NCBI GenBank assembly: GCA_949126835.1
Contig: OX421494.1
Location: forward strand, 21,020,196-21,084,195
Length of the DNA stretch: 64,000 nt
DNA from: Anisus vortex
Lineage: Eukaryota > Mollusca > Gastropoda > Planorbidae
Reading direction: 5' to 3'
Made by a program: the position numbers and the translations under genes. The notes beneath the pieces were generated by a model. That model was given only the letters and a program-made list of their open reading frames with translations, ran no database searches and was not told the origin of the DNA. Shown here piece after piece: positions 12,101-24,100 of this stretch (positions within the stretch are counted from its first letter, which is position 1; each line of letters begins with the position of its first letter).

Positions 12101-15100
12101 ATTTTCAATCGGTTTTCACCATTGTACTCAGAATTAAACGATATATAGGAATCGATAAAAATCTCAAAATGGCCATCAGGTGAGAAGCGACTCATTTCGT
12201 CGTGGAGGGTCACATATGTGCCTTTATTTTATCAACCTAGACACGGACTATATTTCAACATAGGAAAAACCCAAACTTTTCAATTTGGCATAACTAAACT
12301 AGTAAAAAGCGGAACAAAATGTTTTTTTTATTTTTAAAAGCAGAACAAATTTGCCAAAAGCGGAACAGTAGGCATGTCTGTAAGGGCAATGAAGATGATT
12401 GTAGCAATTTTAGGATTCCAGACATATTTAAGACTTTTTGGGGGTTTTGGTGAAAAAGTACAGATTTTCCAGACATTTTTAAGTCTGAAATGCTTGTGTT
12501 TAAATTCCAGACATATTTCAGACTTTCCAGACACCGTACGAACCCTGTGGGAGGGTTGGCAGCTATGTAATAAAGTTATTTCCTGGTGAGGATATAAAAA
12601 ACTGGAGAATCTAGGAATAAACGGGAGGGTTGGCAGCTATGTAATAAAGTTATTTCCTGGTGAGAAAATAAAAAACTGGAGAATCTAGGAATAAACGGGA
12701 GGGTTGGCAGCTATGTAAAAAAGTTATTTCCTGGTGAGGATATAAAAAACTGGAGAATCTAGGAATAAACGGGAGGGTTGGCAGCTATGTAATAAAGTTA
12801 TTTCCTGGTGAGGATATAAAAAACTGGAGAATCTAGGAATAAATGGGAGGGTTGTTATCTATGTAATAAAGTTATTTCCTGGTGAGGATATAAAAAACTG
12901 GAGAATCTAGGAATAAATGGGAGGGTTGGCAGCTATGTAATAAAGTTATTTCCTGGTGAGAATATAAAAACTGGAGAATCTAGGAATAAACGGGAGGGTT
13001 GGCAGCTATGTAATAAAGTTATTTCCTGGTGAGGATATAAAAAACTGGAGAATCTGGGAATAATTGGGAGGGATCTATGTAAATAATCTTCTTTATAGAA
13101 GGAGCGTCTGTAATATATAAGATAAGATTTCTAACAAATGGTGGTAGTATGGGATCAAAAAGGGAAAAAAATATCACACACACATTCTATAAACATTGCG
13201 GGGGGAAATGCATAGTTTGAAACTGCAATATTTATAAACAGCAAGATAATGAAAAATGGCACTTACGGCACTTACTTTTCACAGTGTTATAAAAGGAGGT
13301 CTCCTCTGGTAAACAAACTGTTATTTTTCTTCCAAATATTTCCTCTCCATTCATTCTTTTCTTTGCTCTGGTGGAAAATTTGGGGAGAATCATTAACACT
13401 TCAATTTATTTTGACATTTTAATGAATAAACTGAAAAACAAAAATGAAGTAAAATGGATGTGTATCCATCATTAGATATCCAGGTAGTTGATGCAAAACC
13501 TATGAGGAAATTGTCAGTCCATTTATTGGATCTCAGCTGTGGAGGTCACATGCATAGTATATTTCTTTCAAATAGTACAGGTAACAGATATTAGACAAGT
13601 AATACTTTAAAGCAGCATGTGACATAACTTTAACTGTGCAGCCATTTTGTTTCTCAAGGTTGTCAATTTTAAAAAGAAAAAAACATGTTAATCCTTGAGT
13701 GGACAATAAATGAGATGAAAATATGAAAATAGAATAAACAATGTAAAAACAATGTCAAAAAAAATAAAATGACTTATTGTAATCCATACACAAAGTTAAA
13801 CAGGAATTGTTAGAAAGTTGCACAAATTAGACTTGTGAAAAGCTCTAAGCCACATGGATTGAGAAATCAGTGAAAAATCATGTGTTGACCACTTACACAT
13901 TATGAACACAGATTGACCTTAACTCACTGCCCTATTAAATTTTAACTCTTTTTTTTAAGATTCTAGAAGTGGGTCAGCCATCACTCCACTTATCACCCAC
14001 CCTGATCTGTTACCTTGGCCTAGCCTGCAAGTAATGTCATGCATGAATGATTTTGTTGTTGTTTTTTGGTTTTATTTTTTTTTTAACCTTTTTTTTCCCC
14101 TTGTTCAGTTTTTCTCAACTGTTCAACTAAAATACATACCAGTAAATGTTTTTCTGGGAGTTAAAAAAAAATTGATTCCATCTTAAAATTTAGTTCCCAT
14201 TACAATTTAATGTACACAATATTAGCAAAATGTAATGTTATTTGATAAAAAGGTGTGTTTTGTGTATTTTGCAGAAAAAAACATCAATTCATCCATGACT
14301 TAGTAGGCCTACCTTTAGCAAATATTATAGTGTATGGTAAAATGGAGTTTATGAAGCCATCAAGAGACTTCCAGATGTAATGACATTGAAACGAACTTCA
14401 AAAATGAAAGGGGGAGGGGGGGGTTTAAATCTAAAACATATAACTTTAAGAAACCCCTATTAAGGCAAAGAGATAGACAGCCACATAAGCAGTTTTTAAG
14501 AAGAGCATACTCTATCTGCTTTACCAGAAACAAAACATCAGTGTACATTTGTCAACATTTATTAAATAAAAATTCTTAGAAATCAACATCCTTAAAAATT
14601 GTTTTTTATGCATATAAGCACTATTTCTTCCCAAATGACATCCAGCATGGAATGGGTTGCCTGAACAAGCCAAGAAAACCAACAACATATCATCATTTGA
14701 AACCATTATCAAACTGCAAGATAAAACATTCAAACCATGAATTAGTGTTGGACTCAAACGGAATCTGGATTTTAAGGGTCAAAGTAAAGTACCCTTCGGA
14801 CCAAACTGATCATAGACCTGGTGAAGCAGCATTCACCAGTTAATGGGTCATAAGAACTGTACAAATGTACTTTATATTTTGATTTCCCTAATGCAACCTG
14901 GCCCAAAGGTCAATGAAGTGCTTATACAACTATTGTGCCATTGCTGTCAGATTTCAGCCATTTAAGATAAAGCAGCAAAAAATGTTGGACATTGGAAACA
15001 AAACTTCAGTTCACAAAAATTATAGACTATGGTTTACCTTTCAGTGAGTTCTGGGGTATCAAATTTTAAAATGGCAAACAACGGACCAATGGAAATCACC

Positions 15101-18100
15101 TTCCCACCACAGTTGTTGGACAGCATCTTCAGCACCTGTTTGACTTTTTCACCTGGACACTCCTTGCTGTACCCATAGGCCACTAGTACATTGTCACAGG
15201 ATTCCTATTGGATGTCATCAAGAGAATTCTTTAAAGCCTTTTGATAGAGCAAATGTCATTAACTACTTGATGAGATCATATCCGTGTGACTGTCTGAGTC
15301 TTATGATGCCAAAGTGTGCCAATAAAAACAAATTAGTTTTTAAAAAAAACACAAACATTTAAATTAGTTGGACATCACACGAAAATGATCTGAAAGAAGT
15401 GAAACTATTAAAATAAACTAAGTAAACATTTGATGAATGAAACATTACAATAAACTAAGGAAACCTTTGATGAATGAAACATTACAATAAACTAAGTGAA
15501 CATTTGATGAATGAAACATTACACTAAACTAAGTAAACATTTGATGTATGAAACATTACACTAAACTAAGTGAACATTTGATGAATGAAACATTACAATA
15601 AACTAAGTTAACTTTTGATGAATGAAACATTACAATAAACAAAGTAAACATTTGCTGAATGAAAGATATAATTTAAATTTAAATAAGGAATAGCACTTGT
15701 TAAATCTTGTCTGTTTTTTTAACTTATCTACTAGGCTTTGAGTGCCAGACAGTTTGACAAGGTTTATAATTTCATTTTAAATTTTAATTTGTGACATTCT
15801 TATATACTGTGACACCTCTGGTCGTTTTTAACTTCAAACTATTCATTTATTAACCTTTGATTTGATACAAAATATATGGCTAAAACAGATATTTAAACCT
15901 TTAAATAAATATCTGCTATTAAATTGGGAACCCCCCAAGTTTCACTATTAGTAGCCCACTGCCTTAATTTATTACACAATTTTCTACACTTATATTTTAG
16001 TGGGCTAATAAAATCATTCATATCTCTCTCTCTATATAAAGTAACTCGAGTGTGTCATCTCCGATCCCCATCGGCTAATTTAAAGACATGTAACCTTATT
16101 GTCTTGTATCTTACTTTTCCGATCTCACTTCTGACATGTGTCTTCCCTAATGCAGTGGTTAGTGTCTTCAACCGCCATGGGGGCCAACTGTCATGCGGGC
16201 CAACTGCCATGCGGGCCAACTGCCATGCGGGCAACCTGTGTTCGCTTACCCACTAATACCTTTCTTTTTCCATTATTTTTTTTTTTTTAAAGATTGTAAA
16301 GAATTTTAGGATTTTCCTAAAATGTTTCCAGTAAGTAAAATCTAATAACTAGGCTTATATTTTAGAAGCATGCGGAAGACGGATGTTCGAGTCTCACCCA
16401 CAGGGATAGTCCTTCCAAGGGCAACGCCGGGCAATTTAGCTTTTTGTGAAATAAAAAGACGCATATTTTTAACCTGATTACACAATATATTTTAAATTAC
16501 TTTCGTAATTGATTTCAGTAAATAATAACATTATTTTTGTACAATTATTAGATTGATAGCTTTCTGTTCATTGTAATTTATGAAAGCTTATATAGGCCTA
16601 TCTAATTTTTCCCTGGGCAATGCCTGGAATTGTATGTTAAAGAACACACCACTACTATATCAATGTAATACTATCTACATATTTCATTGTACACCACTGC
16701 AAAGCACATACCTTATTTCCTGGTCTATCTGGAAGATCTTTGATGATATCCTCATATAAATAATGCTCAGTGGCACAGGTAAGGAGAGCCTCACTAACCT
16801 GGGCTTTGTGGATGAGTACCACCTCAAATTTTTTTCTGTGTCGTAAATCTGACAAATCAGATGCAAAGTTAACATCGCCTGAAAAAAACAAAACAATTTA
16901 TCATGTCAGAGGCTGTGGGAGCTAGGGATGTTAAACAATAATAATGGACTTTAAAAGCGACAACTGGCTTTGAAAATGATTATCAGTTTAATTTGCAGGT
17001 AATCTTTAGCCACAAGTAGCACATGATGTTTTTGGTTTTAAAGAAAATATTTTGAAACAATCATTTTAGACTCAAAACATTTAAGGCCTTGTAGACATTA
17101 ATTAAGACTTAGAATTACTTTTGCTTTAATATACTTCTCAGTTTTTTGCTTTTGATGTAATATTATAAACAATGCCTTTTTTGTTTTCCCAGCCTGTGAC
17201 ATTAAAGAATTGCTATTGGCAATTATGGTATGATTATGATGGACTAGAACAATGTTTAGTTTTGAAAAAATAAAATATATTAACATCCCTGGAGGGACCC
17301 TTACATTATAAATGTTTAAAAGGCCACATTTGAATCTCATAATACTTGTAAAACATACTTGTTTCTGATAACATTCCAATAACTGAATAAAAACTTACTA
17401 GATATAAGAATGACTTTGGTACCAGGTGGATGAGAATCAGAGAATCTTCGTAAACTTTGCCTAATTTTATCATCGGCTGCATTTTTAGCTGTTGCATTTA
17501 TGTGAACTACATTAATCTGAAGACACAAAAAATTTACAGTCAAAGGCTTTCCGAATTTTGCAAAGAAAGCTATAAAAAATGTGATGTCCATGATAAAAAA
17601 AATACAAATAGCAACCTTTGCATTATTTCAATTTAATAGTGTTTTTAGTGACAAGGTACACTAGCATTTTTGTTACACAATTGATTGCAACAATAGTATT
17701 CTTGCTAGCAATTAAAGTATTATAACTGACTTCAAGTCTGAAAATATTTCTTTTTACAGGGAAATCCCTAAACCCTGTTTAATATTTATAAGTACTCGAC
17801 TCCCTTTGGGAAACAAATGGCTTGATTGTTTTGTACATTTTCTGGAATATTAAAATTTAAAGTCACATAGCCTATTGCTTTTACTTTTTACATATTTTTA
17901 TTCATAAAATTCAGATTTCAAAAGACAGTTTTTATTTTTTGATATATACATTTGATAAATATTTGTTTAGCATTTATTGGATTAATTTATGGATGATCAT
18001 GATGGTTAGAAATTTGTAATATCATCTGGTACATTTATTAGGCCTCTCTCAAAGTAACAAACTACAACAAAACTGAAGACAACTAAAGCCAAATCATTTG

Positions 18101-21100
18101 AAATCCATTTTAGATTTACCAGAGTTTACACTATTAATAATCAAACAGGAATAAAATAGCATACTATTTTTAGACTTCACATTATACAACATGAGGCATT
18201 AAATTTGGCCTTGTACCTCAGACATATTCCAACAGGCTTGTCTGCTAAAAGTTAAAAACAGTTTTAAATCCTTAATTTCTAGTTAAAACAAAATTGACTA
18301 AGCTTCACAGTATGAGCACTACAATCATATATACAATATACAATATATATAATATATACACTACAATCATATATACAATATACATATAATATATACAATA
18401 TACAATATATATAATATATACACTACAATCATATATACAATATATATAATATATACACTACAATCATATATACAATATACAATATATATAATATATACAA
18501 TACAATCATATATACAATATATATAATATATACAATACAATCATATATCTGATAGGCATGAAGATATTAAACAGGTCTCGTATAGAATGTCTTATATACC
18601 TGGCCATCATTAAGATCTTTTATAGTACTTTCTGCTTCTTTGTTTATATCACAAACACAAATGAATTCAGCTTCTCTGAAATCTTGAAAAAACTGTTTCC
18701 TAATTCTTTCTATAATTTTCAATGCAGATTTGCCTTTTGGGACGTGACAATTTTCTATGTCCCAAAACACACCAACTGGTTTCAAGATACTCATGCCTGG
18801 AAAAAAAAAAGAAATTATAATAAACATCAAGCTAGATTTTGTGAAGTTCCAGTAAAAACAGTATCCCAGTAAAAACAGTAGACTCTAAATGACTGGTTTC
18901 ACAAATACTTCATGTTTATATACACCCTGACTTATTATATAAATAATATAAAATGTCATCATATAACAACTATAAAAAAGGAAGTGTCAAATTTCAAAAG
19001 TAGTTCATTTAGTAGATTTTATTTTGTATTATATAAATAATCCCTTAAAAAAAGTTTTTAAGCCATATAAATTTCTATATATGAGAAAATATACAAGAAA
19101 ATAGTAAACGCTATCTGCAGAAATTTCCTCATAATGCAGAGAGTTATGCTTAGAAGTCTATTTTATGAGCAGAAATTTTGGCTTAACACAGTGTAACAGT
19201 GATGTTTTTTTCTGTGTGCATAACAGTAATTTTTATGCCCAAAAGACTGGACATTAATCATAATGATAATTAATATTACACCATGTAGGCAGGTGTAGGA
19301 TAGGCCTTTTTTTTATGCCTAATTGAGTATGAAATAGGCTTGAAGCTTAATTATAAGTAAGTGTAACTGGTTCCAGGGGTCAGAGTTTTTCCTTAAAAGG
19401 GGGTCAGTTGCTTGTTTTCATTCTTTATGTAGGCATACAGTATAAACATTATCCAAATACATTTGCATAATATAACATCGATTCCTGTGCCCAAATGACT
19501 GGACATAGCCCAAAGAATTGCAGTGTCTAACTGTCGTTTATTGTTTGCTTTCGTTCTCTCTTGATTAAATGGTCACTGGATTTGAGAGATCAAAACAAAT
19601 TAAACAATACACATAAGATCACGACAATAGACACAAACTGACAAACCGCACAAATTATCCCTACGCCAAGCTGGCAGACGTAGAACATATTGATCTTTAA
19701 GTAAGCAAAACCAAAGTTATAAGACTACAATGTCTATACACAGGAGTTTGCGTATAGCCACTCCGTATTTATAATAAGTAAGAACAGGGTCAGGAGTGAT
19801 AAAAGACATTCAAGGAACCTATATTCATTGGTTTGCAAAATATTTTCAATTTTGGTTTGAATGATCTTTTAATTCTGCATTACAGGTAGTAAGTAGGCTT
19901 TAGTTCTGTTGATTTTTTAGTAGGGTTTAGTTAGTAAAGTTTAGTTTTATTGATTTTCTGTTGCTCTGGAAAAAAAAAAGGAGTATTGAAGCTTAGACCT
20001 ATATAGTAGTGGTGTTGTGTTATGACTAAAAAATCAACACTGGATTTGCATCAATCCAGTCATTCATATGAGACATGATTATTTATACATAGACGACATA
20101 GACATAGCCTAGTCATGCCATATATATAATATTAATAATAATTTGTTCTTAGGCATGATGGTAAGGTTTATATATAAATTATATATATATGTGTACGACT
20201 GCATGACTGAAGTCACTGAAGTGATGAGAGATAAACCACAAATTTATAAAAATAGAAAAAAAAAGAATAGTGGAGTACGAAAGAGTTAGAGTTTCCATTT
20301 AATTTCATACACTTTCCCCTTGCTATTTTACATTTATTATGATTTACATAGAAAATCTTATAAGTTTCTAGATGAAAGATTCATACGCCCACTTGGCCCA
20401 AAACTCCTGCAGGGTGACAGGGATCAGTCGGCGCAAGGGATAGAACCCACGACGTGTCGGCATATTTTTAACGTCAGTCTATCAGGGCTCTCACATTTTT
20501 TTCCAAAAAAAAAAACACAACTGTTTCACAACTTACAAAATTGCTTAGAGGCCTTACTAAACAACAGCAACAGATAGCTTAGCAGTGGCACTATGTTCAA
20601 CTGTTCTGTTGATCTCTTTCATTATTTTCTTTATTTACCCTACCAATTATGACTTCAAAGAACGGTATTATGAAACATGACAATGGTGCTCTTGTTGGTC
20701 GGCCTAAAAGCCTACATCGCTTATAAGTACAGCATTGCAAAAGAACCTTTATAAAGAACAAAGAGTTTCTAAAATCAGTCGATGTGGCTAAAGGCATAAC
20801 TAAGCTGCGGAAGAAAAGACCTCAAATTTTAGAGAAACTTTATATTCACTTTATCTGGATCAATTAAATCAATACAAATTAACTTTTAATTATATTTAAA
20901 ATATTTGGTTGTTTTCCTTTTTAACACATTCCGTGCCAAACCAGGATATATCGTCGATTTGACTCGGTGCTTCCATGCCAATCAACGATATATCGTCAAT
21001 TTGGTTTTCATAGCTTATTAAATTTTGTTGCTATAGCCTATTAATTCGACTTTTTATATTATCAAACGAATGACAACTCTTTCTGCTTCCTTTCTGCTTG

Positions 21101-24100
21101 GTTTACTTTCGGTTTTTAAATAATAATGATGATTTTTAATCGATTTCTGTGTAAACTTTTGTAAACAAAGCATAGCCACGCCTACTCCTAATGTTTCTAG
21201 GCCTTGGAACTTGTCAAATTTGCCCTTAAAATAACTTTTATTGCTAATTATTAATTTCTATTCATCGGATAATAACTTTAAATCATTTAAATCTGGTTTG
21301 CAGGACTGCTGGTTTATTTACTAATTAAAGATTCTGACATTCGTGGTTAGGCCTAGGCCTATGTAAACTATATAGAAATGTATAGGATCGGCGTTTGCCG
21401 GCTGATGATACTAACATTACAAAAATGCTTATAACTCGGTAACTATATATAAGATATTTTCAAAATTCAAAATGCATTCTGATCTGGAATAGATATGCTT
21501 TTAGTGGTTTCAAGACGAATAGGATATCTGCTACGCATGCCATATAAAAATCTGTTAAGATGGATTTTTTGCTCCTTTTTGTTTTAAACAAAAAATTTGA
21601 TCTCTAAAAATTACTTTATAATAAAGATGTAACTATTATTATAATATTGTTTCAACTTCTACTTATTATTATTTCCGGTTTAATTTCCTTTAATTTGATA
21701 TTAAATACAGGTATCTTGCTAAACAAATAGGCCTACCTTTAGAAATTTATGAATAAATAAATTTAATAAGGGCACCCTAAAATAATTCTAGAGGCCTAAA
21801 AATGGCCTGGCACAGACGTGGTAAACCCCCCGGCACGGAATGAGTTAATGTACAAAGTAGGCTACACATATAATATATTATTTTCGTTTTGTCAAGGTAA
21901 ACGACCGGATGTAAAAAAAAATGAAAGAACGATTCTTTCAGATTGAGATTGTTACTATTTAATTGATTTCAATGTCGTCTCAGGTTACAAACCGAGTTCA
22001 GGAATGAATTAAGTTCGTAACCCTCTTATACTGTTAGTGTTACTATAGGCTATTGACTATTGACAGTAGACTTATTAAATACTACTACTTATACTTATAG
22101 CCTATCTATAGTAGAGAAAACAGATTGACAAATACAAATATACTTGATCAGACTCATGATGATAATTATGATTAGGCCTATGGTCTATGTCTATAGGCTA
22201 TAACTATAGGTATAGGCTATACTATAGTGACTATAGGCTATGGCTATGACTATGTCATATAGGCCTATATGGTCAGGCTATTTCTCCTGGCTAAAATGCA
22301 GAAATTCCTGGTTTTTACAACCATGAATTATTGTTTTAAATTCCTGTCTAAATCCTGGTTGTATGAGAGCCCTGGTCTATGAGTCTATGACTATGTGTGA
22401 GAGTGAACTTAGTGAAGTGAGTGTGTTTACTTGTTACTTTTTACTTGTTAAAAGTAAAAAAATAAAAAGGCTAAATTTTAAAAATGATCAATGATCAATG
22501 ATACAAATTATTATAATGGATAGGACGGTATATTAGTTTCATGTGAAATCAATTGAAATGTCATTTTATCAATAATCTTTTTTAAAAGCTGATATATCTA
22601 GTCATGCGACACAATCACTAAAAAAAAAACAGTGACATGACTATGACAAAGGCAGCCAAAGGTGTGCTTTCAAACTCAAACCAAACGTCTTACAATTTAA
22701 AGAGCACCATTCTCAAGCTTCGAACGATTAAAATATTATTTCTAAAATCATATGATTACATAAAATGACCAGTTGCAGTACCTACCTTATGTCCAAAAAA
22801 TAAAACCAGAAATTTTTCATTTTAAAAGCCGATAAGCGAAAGCCATTTGTTTTGAAACACTTATTATAAACTTTGTTACTCTCGAAAAGAAATCATTTTT
22901 ATTTTGCTCAAGCCACCGGATATTGATGCGCGAAAATATCTAGACTAGGGTAGAGTCCAATAAGGCCTTTATTGAGCCACTACAGTTTTGATTTAGAGAT
23001 ATATAATTAGGTGAATTAATATTGTAAAATATAAGATAGTATTTTGTAAACTTTTTCTAAATCACCATAAAATGTATTTGAGGCAGATACAAATTTTGAT
23101 AAATATGCTCATTTGACAATAATAGAGAAAAACAGGGAAAGACAATCCAAAATATTCCTTTTAATAATGATTGGTCGATTTTTCTCCCTTTCTTTTTCTT
23201 TACCAGGGGTCTCCAAACTTTTCATCCCGAGGGCGCAATAACTATCACACAGCAGTTCGGGGGCCGACTACACACTCGAGGTCCAAATGAAAAAGAATAA
23301 AAACATTCATGTTGTTTTTAATTATTTATTTAATATCATTTTATTCAGTTATCATATAATAACACATTGATAGGCCTACACAGGCCTACACCAAACATGA
23401 ACACATGTAGGCCTATTAGTGGGAATGGTGAAATTGTTTCATGGATGCCTAAATAGTAGACATTTCTAATAAATAAAAAGGTCTCCACGGGCCGGATATT
23501 AGAGAGCCTCGCGGGCCGCATCCGACCCGTGGGCCTTAGTTTGTAGACCCCTACTAACTGTTTGTTACTACTAGGCCTACACATACGGAAATCAAAACAA
23601 ACATTTACAATGCTTTTTATTTTTTCTAAATGAAAAGATGATATAAATCAAATACTCTGGATGTTATTCAAAGTTTGATTTAAAAGTAAAATAGAAAGAT
23701 TATATTAAAATATCAAAGTGTCAATGATCGATTGTACTATCGCGGATCCCCGCAGGTTCTGGGCCTGGGGCGGTTGCCACCCCTCAAAAGCCGCTTCTGT
23801 GTTGGGGGGATGGGGGTTCTTTTGACGAGCTGGTAGTTTACAGACACAACTACGAAACCTTGCAACATGATTACCAAGCTTTAATTCCTGATTGTTCATT
23901 GTAGTATAGCATGTCGAAAATGTACATGTAGGCCTAATTCAACTTTCTAGTGTAGGCCTAGGCCTTGTGACAAAATAAGCTCATTTGAAATTTTAATTAA
24001 TAAATAAGCTTAAATAAATAAAAAAAACTAGGCCAATATAGAAAAAAAAAACTATAAGGTTTTGAAAATCAAAACCGGTTTTCGGTTTCAAAACCGAAAT

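Larger units (their letters stand above)
9151..12378. mobile_element. Nested DNA transposon with CAGACATGCC ends (level 3)
   Basis: The left end CAGACATGCCAAC and right end GTAGGCATGTCTG are inverted. The left side repeats AGAGGAACA-type motifs and the right AGCGGAACA, echoing each other in inverted orientation. Flanks GAAGGG and TAAGGG could be a decayed 6-bp duplication. It hosts the element at 9649-12214 and itself sits in the element at 8438-12547. Confidence 0.5.
8438..12547. mobile_element. DNA transposon with CAGGGTTC ends inserted in the 74-bp array
   Basis: The left end CAGGGTTCATAC and right end CGTACGAACCCTG are inverted, with subterminal repeats of TTCCAGACATTTT on both sides. 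Target duplication TGGGAG is exact (8432-8437 and 12548-12553). The flanks rejoin to the array consensus ...AATAAATGGGAGGGTTGG, so the insertion site is certain. It carries two further insertions. Ends of this type are common in animals; I cannot assign a superfamily, and the 6-bp duplication argues against a plain hAT. Confidence 0.72.
5167..13080. mobile_element. Outer nested transposon in MARF1 intron 6 (level 1)
   Basis: The ends are inverted: the left begins CATAGCTGCCAAC and the right-end array contains GTTGGCAGCTATG. Flanks are CAATAA (5161-5166) and AAATAA (13081-13086), a probable 5-6 bp target duplication, and the insertion divides a SINE. Inside are at least four further elements and a 74-bp tandem array grown from the right end. 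No transposase of its own is recognisable. Level-2 elements with related ends (6548-7742, 9151-12378) also carry about 6-bp duplications, suggesting one family. Confidence 0.6.
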
